The translations under genes were made by a program, and so were the position numbers. From Kalmanozyma brasiliensis GHG001 (taxonomy: Eukaryota > Basidiomycota > Ustilaginomycetes > Ustilaginales), in NCBI RefSeq assembly GCF_000497045.1, contig NW_015961959.1:620001-684000 (forward strand): a DNA stretch of 64,000 bases, in the 5' to 3' direction. Under the pieces are notes generated by a model. It saw nothing but the letters and a program-made list of their open reading frames with translations, did no database searches and was not told the DNA's origin. Position 1 is the stretch's first letter, and each line of letters begins with the position of its first letter. Below, piece by piece: positions 19,493-29,147 of the stretch.

Positions 19493-22198
19493 ATGAGTCA
19501 GTCATACGACGACAGCAACAACCTCGACATCCCCGTCTTCCAGGACGATCTGCTCAGGGACAGGCAGCGAGTCTTCTCCGAGTTCCTTTCCAAGGATGAA
19601 TACCAAGATGCCGTTCGTCGCATGTTGAGGATGGACGCACGCCGTCTCATCATCAACATTGACGACCTCCGATCCTATAACCGAGAATTCGCCACTGGTC
19701 TCCTCAACGAGCCCAACGAGTATCTTCCCGCCTTTGATGCCGCCCTCCATGTGCTGGTGGAGGTGGCACACAACCCGCTCAAGGAAGACATCAAGGGCAA
19801 GCAATACTACATCGGACTGCGTGGAAGTTTCGGTGACCACCACGTCAACCCACGAACCCTCCGCAGTGTTCACATCGGCAAGATGATGAGTTTGGAAGGC
19901 ATCGTCACCCGCTGCTCCCTCGTTCGCCCCAAGATCCTCAAATCCGTTCACTACTGCGAGGCGACGCTCAAGTTCCATCAACGCGAGTACCGTGACGCCA
20001 CCATGTACGGCACGCTTCCTCCTTCCTCCACCGTATACCCCACCGAGGACGAGAACGGCAACAGGCTCACTACCGAGTACGGCCACAGTCTCTTCCGCGA
20101 CCACCAGATGATCTCGATCCAGGAGATGCCTGAGCGTGCTCCTCCAGGTCAGTTGCCACGAAGCATCGACGTGGTCATGGACGATGACATGGTCGACCGT
20201 TGTAAGCCCGGTGATCGCATCCAGCTCGTCGGCATGTACAGATCGCTCGGCAACCGTGCTGGCGTCAGCTCTTCCTCCACCTTCCGCACCCTCATGATCG
20301 GCAACAACCTCAACCTCCTCTCTTCAAAAGCTGGCGGAGGAATCGCACAGGCGCACATCACCGACACCGACATTCGTAACATCAACAAGATTGCCAAGCG
20401 CAAGAATGTTTTCAACCTTCTTTCGCAATCATTGGCGCCGTCGATCTACGGCCACGAGTACATCAAGAAGGCAGTTCTTCTGCTATTGCTCGGAGGCGAG
20501 GAGAAGAACCTGCCCAACGGCACTCACATTCGTGGAGACATCAACATTCTCATGGTCGGTGACCCGTCTACCGCCAAATCGCAGATGCTCCGATTCGTGC
20601 TCAACACGGCCCCGCTCGCCATTGCCACCACCGGTCGTGGCTCGAGTGGTGTTGGTCTCACGGCCGCAGTCACCACAGACAAGGAAACGGGCGAGCGTCG
20701 TCTTGAGGCCGGTGCCATGGTGCTCGCTGACCGCGGTGTCATCTGCATCGACGAGTTTGACAAGATGAGCGACGTCGACCGAGTCGCCATTCACGAAGTC
20801 ATGGAGCAGCAGACCGTCACCATTGCCAAGGCCGGTATCCACACCAGTCTTAACGCTCGATGCTCGGTTGTCGCGGCAGCCAACCCGATCTACGGCCAGT
20901 ACGATGTGCACAAGGACCCTCACAAGAACATTGCCCTTCCAGACTCGCTTCTGTCTCGTTTCGATTTGCTTTTCGTCGTCACCGATGACGTGGACGAGCA
21001 GCGCGACCGAATGATCTCGGAACACGTCCTGCGAATGCACCGATACCTCCAGCCGGGTCTTGAAGAAGGCACACCCGCCGTTGACAATCTGGATCAGGCA
21101 CTCGATGTCGGCGCGCCCGAAGGCACCGATGCTGACGGCGCCGCCATGCTGGGCGACACCTCGCCGTTCGAAAAGTACAACCCTCTGCTGCACTCTGGTG
21201 TCACGGCTTCCGGCCGCGGGAGCGACAAGAAGGAGGTGCTCTCGATTGCCTTCATCAAGAAGTACATCCAGTACGCCAAGTCGCGTGTCCACCCCGTGCT
21301 GACCAAGGGCGCCGCCGAGTGGATCGTCAACGTCTACTCGAACCTGCGCAACGACGAGCTCTCGGGCAACCAGAAGCGCACGTCGCCACTCACAGCGCGT
21401 ACGCTCGAGACATTGATCCGTCTTGCAACAGCACACGCCAAGAGCCGACTAAGCAACAAGGTCGAGGAGCGCGACGCCGAGGCTGCCGAGGAGATTCTTC
21501 GCTTTGCGCTCTTCAAGGAGGTGCTAGGTGGCCGACGAGGCATGAGCAAGCGTCGTCGTACCGGCAACAGCCCCATGAGCGACGACGAGCAGGATGATGA
21601 CGATGATGACAGCGGAGACGAGGCTGCCCCGGCCGATCCCAACCAGGGCTACCGCAACGGGCGCTCTGCTCGGGGTGGCCGTGGTGGCCGTCGCGGCAGC
21701 CAACGCTACGGCGAGGACGAGCACAGCAGCGACGAGGACGATGATCAGAACCTTCCGTCATCGCAGCGGTCCAACCGCTCCAATGGTGCCTACGCCACCC
21801 GTGCAGCGGCGACCACACGTCCTCGCGCCAAGCCGGCCATGGTGGGCCCCGGAGGCATGGACGAGGAGACATTCGATGACGAAGACGCGATCGAGGCCAT
21901 GCGCTCGCTCGAGGTGGAAGTGGTCATTCCTTCTCAGCCCATCGCGGCAAGCTCATCGACAGGCATGTCGGCACACAGGGCAGAGGCGTTCAAGGAGGCA
22001 CTCTCCGACTTGCTCTTCTCGTCCGATGGCCGATTGGCCGAGTCCGACGCCATCGCACTCGACGACCTCTTGCCTGTCATGAACGAAGGTCGCCGCACAG
22101 AGGATCTGTTCGACAGCAACGAAGCTCGCCAGGTGCTCGACCAGATGAACCGCGAAAACAGCATCATGTTTGCCGGAGACATGTTGTACAGACTCTGA
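19493..22198 (+). CDS. MCM3: MCM3, replicative helicase subunit
   Basis: A 901-residue subunit of the MCM2-7 helicase, which licenses origins and unwinds DNA in S phase. The MCM N-terminal domain spans about residues 20-290. The AAA+ core has Walker A GDPSTAKS (356-363), Walker B CIDEFDKM (Asp420/Glu421) and the arginine-finger SRFD at 488-491. The opening sequence (DIPVFQDDLLRDRQRVFSEF) and the absence of the zinc-finger cysteines present in other MCMs fit Mcm3. After the helicase core comes a linker with a KRRRTGNSP cluster (nuclear signal and possible CDK site), acidic runs and an RG-rich patch. A C-terminal winged-helix region closes the protein. The ATG at 19493 directly precedes the conserved N-terminus. 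Two MluI boxes upstream suggest G1/S expression. Confidence 0.98.
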   Translation: MSQSYDDSNNLDIPVFQDDLLRDRQRVFSEFLSKDEYQDAVRRMLRMDARRLIINIDDLRSYNREFATGLLNEPNEYLPAFDAALHVLVEVAHNPLKEDIKGKQYYIGLRGSFGDHHVNPRTLRSVHIGKMMSLEGIVTRCSLVRPKILKSVHYCEATLKFHQREYRDATMYGTLPPSSTVYPTEDENGNRLTTEYGHSLFRDHQMISIQEMPERAPPGQLPRSIDVVMDDDMVDRCKPGDRIQLVGMYRSLGNRAGVSSSSTFRTLMIGNNLNLLSSKAGGGIAQAHITDTDIRNINKIAKRKNVFNLLSQSLAPSIYGHEYIKKAVLLLLLGGEEKNLPNGTHIRGDINILMVGDPSTAKSQMLRFVLNTAPLAIATTGRGSSGVGLTAAVTTDKETGERRLEAGAMVLADRGVICIDEFDKMSDVDRVAIHEVMEQQTVTIAKAGIHTSLNARCSVVAAANPIYGQYDVHKDPHKNIALPDSLLSRFDLLFVVTDDVDEQRDRMISEHVLRMHRYLQPGLEEGTPAVDNLDQALDVGAPEGTDADGAAMLGDTSPFEKYNPLLHSGVTASGRGSDKKEVLSIAFIKKYIQYAKSRVHPVLTKGAAEWIVNVYSNLRNDELSGNQKRTSPLTARTLETLIRLATAHAKSRLSNKVEERDAEAAEEILRFALFKEVLGGRRGMSKRRRTGNSPMSDDEQDDDDDDSGDEAAPADPNQGYRNGRSARGGRGGRRGSQRYGEDEHSSDEDDDQNLPSSQRSNRSNGAYATRAAATTRPRAKPAMVGPGGMDEETFDDEDAIEAMRSLEVEVVIPSQPIAASSSTGMSAHRAEAFKEALSDLLFSSDGRLAESDAIALDDLLPVMNEGRRTEDLFDSNEARQVLDQMNRENSIMFAGDMLYRL

Positions 22199-22554
22199 TT
22201 CGCCCTATACCCTCTCGGTGCTCTGTCCGACTCCGTGCCCCTGCCACTCCCGCCTGCTTCCTCTCTGTACTTTCTACGTCTTGTCACGCTGTACTTCTCT
22301 TTGCTAGGTTTCTCGATTCTGTCACCCAATCCCATTACAGTTCGGATCTATATAGCGTGCTGTGACACAAGCATTTGCTTCCTGTTGGACCTTTTTTCGA
22401 CCATCGTTGGCGGTCCCAGTCAATACGGCACGGTCAAAGCCAGACATTTTGAAACTGTCATGCTGGGTCGGAACGCAAGACGGCAGCTACTGCGTTTCGG
22501 CCGTTGCTGCGAGTGCCCACTTTGCGAGAAGCGGTGAAGCAGGCGCACCAATGG
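22199..22554. other. intergenic, convergent 3' ends
   Basis: About 355 nt of 3' flanks of MCM3 and the small conserved gene. Nothing else seen. Confidence 0.5.
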
Positions 22555-22917
22555 TCATTGGCTTGTCTTTGGTACCTCTTCGACGATTGATTGACCTTTC
22601 GAATGATCGCCGCTAGTCCATTGCCAGGTTTCGTGCAGGCGCAAGCGGCCGTCGGGTAGCACCTCGGGCACAGTCTTGCACATGCCGGTCATCAGAGTGC
22701 CTTGCTGGTTGAGGTGCTGGTAGCGCATATCCAGGTGGCCTGAAGGGTCTGCCTTGGCGATCAGCATTCCCTGTCGTATGTCGCCGCCGGCGTAGTTGGC
22801 CGTCACCAGATCTTCGGTCTGCTGATAATGAAAGATGGTCTCTTGACCTACTTCTCCAGTCTCGCTATTGGTGACCGACCGGAACTTGCGGTTGTGGTAG
22901 CTAATCGATGCTGCCAT
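22555..22917 (-). CDS. small conserved protein (family often labelled N-acetylglutamate synthase-like)
   Basis: A 120-residue protein. Its core reads ISYHNRKFRSVTNSETGEVG, then QETIFHYQQ, YAGGDIRQGMLIAKADPSG, LDMRYQHLNQQGTLMTGMC and LRLHETWQWTSGD. This pattern (start near the N-terminus, FHY, YxGG, LDMRYQH, WQWTSGD) belongs to a family widespread in bacteria and scattered in eukaryotes. Databases often call it N-acetylglutamate synthase-like without biochemical proof, so the real activity is unknown. The open frame extends 70 codons upstream to a GTG. The ATG at 22917 has a good context (A at -3, G at +4) and puts the family core at the usual distance from the start. It is divergent from VID28, 327 nt away. 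Confidence 0.8.
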   Translation of the reverse strand: MAASISYHNRKFRSVTNSETGEVGQETIFHYQQTEDLVTANYAGGDIRQGMLIAKADPSGHLDMRYQHLNQQGTLMTGMCKTVPEVLPDGRLRLHETWQWTSGDHSKGQSIVEEVPKTSQ

Positions 22918-23244
22918 CTTCAACGCGTGCGGCTGAAGCGACGAAGACGCAGAGGGATCGGCTTGCGATGATGCGCGCGAGAATGTGATTGACGAGGTGA
23001 TGTTGTTCTCGGGTATGAAGTGCAGCCCGTTCTTAACTCCACATCTGTGCAGATCGGTGGGCGTCAGGGCGCGTCCAGATCGCGTGGAAAGCTCTCTCTC
23101 GACTCTCTCCCAAAATGCGGGGTCCACCTCCTCAAAGCTTTATTCCACACCTCGACGCTATCCACCACTCTGCGGACTACGACTACAGATCAGTACCTCT
23201 ACCATCATCTCAGCAGCGGTCCATAACAGCTGAAGACGACCGAC
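22918..23244. promoter_or_regulatory. divergent promoter region to VID28
   Basis: 327 nt between two divergent ATGs. The upstream frame of the minus-strand gene stays open here without an ATG. No specific box was recognised. Confidence 0.4.
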
Positions 23245-26200
23245 ATGACGATGGCGCTCCCACCCATCCTCGGAGGGCCATCCCCCTCGCAGCAGACGCC
23301 CATGCAGCTGGACCTCGATCGTCCGGAGCGAGCCATTGCCCAACTTAAGGCCATCCGCAACTCGGTCATTGGGTCTAGAACCAAGAAGTCGAATCTCGTC
23401 CACACCGGCGTCATCGAGCAGCTCGTCCAGCTCCTACGCATCGATCTCAACTCGACGCCCTTTGCATCAGACCTCGTCAGCCTCTCTGCGACCATCGTCG
23501 CATCGCTCGCCAACACGCCGGCACAGTCTACACTACTCCAGCTCATGCGCTCTGGTACTCATGATGCTCTTCTATGTTGTCTGCGCAATGTCAGTCGAGA
23601 GCTCAGCCGGGCCAAACAACACATCCTCGACCAGACAGAGGGCGGCTTGGATGCATTGCGGCTTGTCGAATCTCTACTTAGGGCGCTGCGGTCGATCTTG
23701 CTGTCTGTAGCGGATCAGCTCTCTGCAAGCCCGAGATGGGGTATCGGCTCGACCTGGGGCACCAAAGCTGCAGCATCTGGAGTAGCCATCGCTCGCGCCG
23801 GCTCGAACACTGCTGCGACCAAGATCTTTGGCAAAAGCAGCCGCGACTCCTTCTCGGCTACGTCAGGCCCTCTCTCCGACATCCTGATGAACAGTGCCAG
23901 CCAAGACAACTTGCGCGCGAAAGCAAACGATACGGTGGTCGAAACAGAAGTGGAACAGCAACGCGAACTGCGTTACCTTTCCAGACTCTTTCTTGCTCAG
24001 GTGTATGATCCAATCAACTTGCCTATTCTGCTGGGTCCGCTCTGCATGTGCGCCATACCTCAGCAGCAAGGCTCGACATCCGCAGCGTCTTCTCCTCGAC
24101 CATCTCAGGCTCGTCTCGCGGACGCTGCTCCATCGATTGCGACAGAACAGCGCCAGGCGTTCCGAGCATCTTCATCAAGCGCATCGACAGGAACCAGTGT
24201 CCACGTCGAGACCCTCCCCATGACTGTCAAGACCAAGATTCTCAGCGTTGTCGAGATGATCTGCGCTATCCTTGCAGCGACGATCTTCATCCCTGGCTGC
24301 AACACTGACCCAGGCGCTGACCGGCCAACATCACTAGCAGAGCAGATCGCCCATCGTCGCGCCCGGATACTGGACTTCATCGCGTCCGACAGTCCCTTCG
24401 CGCCGGGCTCCACGAGTGCCGAAGCCTCATCGCGTGGTCGCTCCGAAGGTGTCCCCGTCAGCCGGCTGCCATCCGGCCTGCAAGCCGAAGTGATCCGCAA
24501 AGGTTCCCGCTCCCGATCGCGCATGAAGGACGCCGACAACCCCAACCTACCGCCGTGGGAAGAGGACGAGCCGCGCTCCGAATCCGACCTTACCGTCTCG
24601 GGCCCGCCATGCCTCTTCACCGTTCTGCTCGCCACTGCCGAGAGCGGCTTCGTCAAAGCTCAGGAGGCAGCACTCTTCTGCCTCGCCGAGATCACCCGTG
24701 ACGAGCCCCGAGCGTCCCACCGTCTGTTCGGCTACGCCGCCCCGTCTGGCACCATCCCCACCACTCTCCTGCTCAACTTGCGCCAGTCGAGCAACCCCAA
24801 CGTCCGCCTCGCCGCCTTCAGCTGTCTCGCCAACATCGTCAAGGTGCAGCCTTTCTCCGCGAAGACGCACCAGTGCGTGTTGGAAGTGCTGATGGAGCTG
24901 CTGGACACGCCTTCTGGACCCCGGGCTGGGTCGGTGAGCCAAGGCGCGAGTACAGTGGAGACCCAGATCCAAGCTGCCTTTTCGATCGCCCGCCTCGTCG
25001 CTGATAACGTGACACTGCAGACGTTGGCAACGGAGAGCTTTGGCGCGCTGCAGAAGCTGGCGACGCTGCTCGACCAGGCGTGCAATCGATCTCAGCCGCC
25101 CAGCGGCAAGGCGGAACGGGGTAGTACAACGACGATTCTGGGCAGCATTGCGGTCAGCACGCCTCGACACGATGCGACGTTGGGAGTGGCTCCGCCTGCG
25201 GTGGACGAGTCGGCGATCCGACTCCGCGAGGCATGCCTGACAGCGCTAGCAGCGCTGACGTTCCAGCACGACGAACCGCGTCGCAAACTCATCGACACCG
25301 TCTCGCCGTCGGTGCTGACCATGGTTGTGTCGAGCATCGGCTTCCCAGCCCTAGGCGTGCGGGTGGCGGCGTGCCGTCTGGCCCGTGCGCTGTCCAGGAG
25401 CTTGTCCATCCTGCGCACCTCCATCGTCGACGCTGGCGTCGCACCTAAGCTCGTATCCCTGCTGCAAGACCCCGAAGAGGAGGAGGTGGTCAAAATCGAA
25501 GCTACCGCAGCGATCTGCAATCTCGTGCTCGACTTTAGTCCTATGAAGAAGCTCATCCTCGAGCTTGGTGGGGTGGACAGTCTGGTGTCGCTCGCACACA
25601 CGGGTGGGTCTGCCCCTTCTACGCGCGATGCGGAACGATACTTCACTCTTTCCGCTTCCGCCTCCATGCCTCCCCCATCCTCCAGTTCACACCTCTCCGG
25701 CTCCCAACAGCTACGTCTGCATGCACTGTGGGGGTTGAAAAACCTGCTCTCTCACTCGGATACCCCGCTCAAGACGCAGGTGATGGGCAAGTTGTCGTTC
25801 GACTTCATCGCAGGGTTGTGCGAAAGCCCGGTGATGCCATTCAAAGAGCAGGCGCTGAACATCCTCCGCAATGCCGCAGCGACCAAGGAGGCCGATGTGA
25901 CGTTTATGGTCTCCGGCATGGGGGGCGGGTCGGTGTTGATGGGGTTGTTGGAGAAGTGTATCTGGGAAGGAAAGGAGGCGGGTGAACAGGGAGCAGCGGT
26001 GATTGAGCAGGCCGCATTTGTGCTAGTTAATGTGGCAACGGGAGACGAGGAGTGTAGGAGGAGCGTGGTGAGGGCTCCAAATGTGTTGGACGCGCTGGTG
26101 TTCTTCTGCAACCACCCGTGGAAGGATGTTCGCGTAGCGGCTGCGAGGTGCGTCGGGAACCTGCTGTCCAGATCCAAGACGGAGGGTAAAGGCGACGGAG

Positions 26201-26343
26201 AGGATCTGCACGAGGAGGCCAAGGCGAGACTCATCAGATTCGGTCTGGACGGGAAGATGAGGGAGATGGCGCAGTCGGATGTCGAACTGGATGTGAGGGA
26301 GAGGGCCCGGTCGGCACTGAACAAGTTTGGGTTGGAGGCGTAG
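23245..26343 (+). CDS. VID28: armadillo-repeat GID/CTLH E3 ligase subunit (Vid28/Gid5, ARMC8)
   Basis: A 1032-residue armadillo-repeat protein. The first repeat (RAIAQLKAIRNSVIGSRTKK, then SNLVHTGVIEQLVQLL) resembles the start of ARMC8 and Vid28/Gid5. ARM units recur to the end, for example NVRLAAFSCLANIVKVQPFS, LRLHALWGLKNLLSHSDTPL and DVRVAAARCVGNLLSRSKTE. Disordered inserts break the array around residues 270-320 and 385-440. Gid5/ARMC8 is the scaffold that recruits substrate receptors to the GID/CTLH ubiquitin ligase, which degrades gluconeogenic enzymes in yeast. The length exceeds yeast Vid28 (about 920) mainly through the inserts. Another large ARM protein cannot be fully excluded. Confidence 0.82.
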   Translation: MTMALPPILGGPSPSQQTPMQLDLDRPERAIAQLKAIRNSVIGSRTKKSNLVHTGVIEQLVQLLRIDLNSTPFASDLVSLSATIVASLANTPAQSTLLQLMRSGTHDALLCCLRNVSRELSRAKQHILDQTEGGLDALRLVESLLRALRSILLSVADQLSASPRWGIGSTWGTKAAASGVAIARAGSNTAATKIFGKSSRDSFSATSGPLSDILMNSASQDNLRAKANDTVVETEVEQQRELRYLSRLFLAQVYDPINLPILLGPLCMCAIPQQQGSTSAASSPRPSQARLADAAPSIATEQRQAFRASSSSASTGTSVHVETLPMTVKTKILSVVEMICAILAATIFIPGCNTDPGADRPTSLAEQIAHRRARILDFIASDSPFAPGSTSAEASSRGRSEGVPVSRLPSGLQAEVIRKGSRSRSRMKDADNPNLPPWEEDEPRSESDLTVSGPPCLFTVLLATAESGFVKAQEAALFCLAEITRDEPRASHRLFGYAAPSGTIPTTLLLNLRQSSNPNVRLAAFSCLANIVKVQPFSAKTHQCVLEVLMELLDTPSGPRAGSVSQGASTVETQIQAAFSIARLVADNVTLQTLATESFGALQKLATLLDQACNRSQPPSGKAERGSTTTILGSIAVSTPRHDATLGVAPPAVDESAIRLREACLTALAALTFQHDEPRRKLIDTVSPSVLTMVVSSIGFPALGVRVAACRLARALSRSLSILRTSIVDAGVAPKLVSLLQDPEEEEVVKIEATAAICNLVLDFSPMKKLILELGGVDSLVSLAHTGGSAPSTRDAERYFTLSASASMPPPSSSSHLSGSQQLRLHALWGLKNLLSHSDTPLKTQVMGKLSFDFIAGLCESPVMPFKEQALNILRNAAATKEADVTFMVSGMGGGSVLMGLLEKCIWEGKEAGEQGAAVIEQAAFVLVNVATGDEECRRSVVRAPNVLDALVFFCNHPWKDVRVAAARCVGNLLSRSKTEGKGDGEDLHEEAKARLIRFGLDGKMREMAQSDVELDVRERARSALNKFGLEA

Positions 26344-26524
26344 CACGCTCGAGGACGTCGCAATCTCATCATGAACCGTGGTCGCCTTTTCGACACATGT
26401 CTCCAACTCATCGCTTGTTGTCTTCCTCGAAACCGTCTGTGAGCGACACACTGTCAACAACACACCCCCTTCACACGGCCACGTCGTGTCTACAGATCAT
26501 ATTAAGTCCACAAGCGCAACAACC

Positions 26525-27482
26525 TTACTTCTTGTCCTTGCCCTCCTCCTTCGGCTTGGGCGGGGTCAACTTGAACGCGTTGGGCTTGTAGCTCTCACCC
26601 TCACCCACCTGCTCCCACGGAGAGTTGGCTTCAAAGTTCCTAAACGCCTGGGTCAACTGCAGGGGTTCGCTGACCACTCTCTTCTTCTCCTCGTCGTACC
26701 TGACCTCGGTATAGCCCGTCAACGGGAAGTCCTTTCGGAGCGGATGACCTTCGAACCCGTAATCCGTCAAAATCCGCCTCAGATCGGGGTGACCGATGAA
26801 AAACACGCCGTACATGTCCCAGATCTCGCGCTCGTACCAGTCGGCGGAACGGAAGACCGCCGTCGCACTCGGAACGGGATGCACTTCGTCGGCGTAGGTC
26901 TTGACGCGAATGCGCGCGTTGTACTGAACGGACAGGAGATGGTAGACCACCTCGAAGCGTTGCGATCGAGTGGGGTAGTCGGCACCCGAGATGTCCATGC
27001 ATGCGCGGAACTGCGTCTGCGTGTGATCGCGCAGGAAGGTGAGGGTGGGGATAACGGCATCCGGAGCGACGTAGAGCGTCAGTTCGTCCTTGACCACGCT
27101 GAATTGCTGGATGAAGCGCGGCAGACCTGCGCCAATCGAACGGAGAGAAAGAGAGTTAGTATCACGCTCGTTTCACAGAGAGAAGAGGGTTGAGAGACGT
27201 ACAAGAAGTGATGTAGCTGCCAAAATCGTGCAGTGGGCCAGCGACGTCCTTCCACTGGTCGGCAGGGTTGACGCCCGCAGACTCGAAGAAGGGGCTGACG
27301 GAGTTGACGCGGTCGCCCTTGCCATCGCCCTGGATCGTGGGTCGAGCGGAGAATTTGGGGATAGCGGACGAGAAGGCGCGAAGGCTGATGGGAGCCGCAG
27401 ACGCTCTCAAGCTCGACGACGTGGCGTTCCTCGCCGAGACGGCGCGCAAGAAAGTGCTGGATGCGAGTGATCGAGCTGCCAT
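26525..27482 (-). CDS. NDUFS3: NADH:ubiquinone oxidoreductase 30-kDa subunit (NDUFS3/NUO-30.4), spliced
   Basis: Two exons: 27482-27203 and 27126-26525, with a 76-nt intron from GTACGT to GGCGCAG. Joined they give 293 residues. The splice completes Cys94 (T|GT) and yields [20 protein letters not shown], matching the conserved complex I sequence; neither exon alone gives this. Residues 1 to about 40 are a Ser/Arg/Ala mitochondrial presequence. The family signature is present: [40 protein letters not shown] and EVRYDEEKK. The subunit lies in the matrix arm of complex I. The C-terminus is Lys/Pro-rich. It is convergent with VID28 (181 nt) and divergent from SPF27 (458 nt). Confidence 0.96.
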
Positions 27483-27940
27483 ATTCGCGCTATAAGACGA
27501 TCGTGCGTGGAAACAACGATCGAATACGTGGTGTGGGATGGTGTGAGAAGCGTGGTGGTATCGACGAGAAAGAGGTGGAGAAGGAGTTGGATGACAAATT
27601 GGCAGTTGACTGGTGCGCCGCTGCGAACGAGGACGATCGTTTCAAGCCTTCGCACGCTCAGATCGGCTCCGAGGGGAATATCGTATTGACGGCCGAATGG
27701 TGCTCGGACTCTAACATATTAAATCGAGCCAAAATTACAGCTCGGGTCACGGCCACCAGTTGGCGAGAAGGGTCGAAGTTCTTGCTGCATGTTTCTCACC
27801 TGATCAGGTTCATATCCCCCAGCTGCGCATCCTTGGCAAGCAGTACTCGCAGAACAGCAGCGAAGCTTCCGTCGAACGCATTCGAATCTGTATCCAGACG
27901 TTCGAAGGCTCCGACTTACTCCTTTAACGATCGCCGCACC
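27483..27940. promoter_or_regulatory. divergent promoter region NDUFS3 / SPF27
   Basis: 458 nt. The SPF27 frame stays open through it back to an ATG at 27461, inside NDUFS3 exon 1. Translation of that part has no conserved content, so I treat it as untranslated. Confidence 0.5.
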
Positions 27941-28768
27941 ATGGCAAAAGGACGAGGATCCCGCGCCTCGAACGGCTCGACCGCATCGGAGAGGCACACA
28001 TCACCATCCGCATCCTCCAACGGTGTTGGCGCCTCAACATCTCAGCAGGGAGTTGCGGAGGTCACGGACCCGTCATCCATCGCATCCTCATCCAGAGACC
28101 CGTTCTCCTATCACACCGTCTCACTAGCGCCTACCGATGCGCTCCCCTACTACGACCGGGAGCTGGAGCTTCAACCCGGCCTTCGAGCCCGCGTTGATGC
28201 TCTCATCACCGCCGAACAGTCCACACTCCCTCCTCTCGACTCCACCCGCCTTCCACCGGCGTACGAGCTGTTCCGTGGGCGGCCCGATCTTCGTGCGGAG
28301 CTCGACCGCGTCTCGTCCGGCCAGCCGTCTCGCGCGCTCGATACCCAGCGGTACACCCTCCCCGCACCCACCGACGGCGACTCTGCCTCCATCGAAGAGT
28401 GGCAACGCGCCGTAGACTCGGCCTATGCCCAGCTGGGCCACATGGATGTGAGACTGAAAAACATCGAACTGCTCAAACGCTTCGGCCCCAACGCTTGGCG
28501 CTTATCCAATTTCAATCAGGAACAACAGATCAGAACGCTCAGCGAGGAACTGGAGAGAGTCAAGGCAGAGACCAACGAGGTGAATAGAATAAGGCAGAAG
28601 GATCAGACTGAAGCAGGGGCGAAATTGGCAGGGATGGAAAAGAGGTGGACGGATCATATCGGGAGAGGGCTGCAGTTGGAGGTGGCCAATGTGACGATCA
28701 GGGAGGAGGTGGAGGTGTTGAGAGGGAAGAAGAGGCGGTTGGAGGGGGTGTTGGCGGAGATGGAGTGA
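27941..28768 (+). CDS. SPF27: pre-mRNA splicing factor SPF27/BCAS2 (Prp19 complex)
   Basis: A 275-residue protein of the BCAS2/SPF27 family (Cwf7, Snt309), a coiled-coil component of the Prp19 complex that activates the spliceosome. The Ser-rich N-terminus (MAKGRGSRASNGSTASERH) is followed by the family core: DALPYYDRELELQPGLRARV, LPPLDSTRLPPAYELF and RYTLPAP. Next come EEWQRAVDSAYAQLGHMDVR and IELLKRFGPNAWRLSNF. A long coiled coil (EQQIRTLSEELERVKAETNE onward) completes the protein. I chose the ATG at 27941, with CACC before it, over the ATG at 27461, which would add 160 non-conserved residues and overlap the NDUFS3 start. Confidence 0.9.
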   Translation: MAKGRGSRASNGSTASERHTSPSASSNGVGASTSQQGVAEVTDPSSIASSSRDPFSYHTVSLAPTDALPYYDRELELQPGLRARVDALITAEQSTLPPLDSTRLPPAYELFRGRPDLRAELDRVSSGQPSRALDTQRYTLPAPTDGDSASIEEWQRAVDSAYAQLGHMDVRLKNIELLKRFGPNAWRLSNFNQEQQIRTLSEELERVKAETNEVNRIRQKDQTEAGAKLAGMEKRWTDHIGRGLQLEVANVTIREEVEVLRGKKRRLEGVLAEME

Positions 28769-29147
28769 TGTGGTTGCCTCGAAAGGGTGATGACACGCCC
28801 TGGGCAGCGGACGGTGCCAGGCTGCTGTTTCTTCTCTACCTTCCCGGCTACCATCGTTGCTACTTGTATTTGTACCTTTGCATAACGTATCCTTACGATC
28901 CTTGTCGCTCGCTATGAGCCTGTGTCCAAAGCGGTGTTGGGCTCATCTCTGTGTGTGAACCAGGGTTGCGCCAAAGCGCAGGAAGAAGTGAGCGAAGCCT
29001 CACCGCTGGGCAGACGCTTTTTCCGCGTTCCGAGAATTGGCTCCTGACACATGCAAAAAGGGCGTAAAAGCGACACTTTCGCCTCGCCCTCCTTGACATT
29101 CCCACCTTCGCTCCACCACACAACGTCGACGAGCCCAGCCTTTCGAG
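28769..29147. other. intergenic SPF27 to fusion gene
   Basis: 379 nt in tandem orientation: SPF27 3' region and promoter of the next gene. Nothing specific recognised. Confidence 0.45.

Noticed and set aside
20483..21436. 317-codon frame on the minus strand opposite MCM3
   Set aside because: It lies wholly antisense to the conserved AAA+ core, mirrors its codon bias and has no recognisable domain.
22921..22930. ACGCGT inside the small conserved gene, and further single copies in coding regions (for example near 26575 and 59408)
   Set aside because: Single hexamers in coding sequence are expected by chance in GC-rich DNA; only promoter copies were listed.
27461..27940. 160-codon N-terminal extension of SPF27 from an upstream ATG
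   Set aside because: It overlaps the NDUFS3 first exon in antisense and is not like the family; the ATG at 27941 directly precedes the normal N-terminal region.
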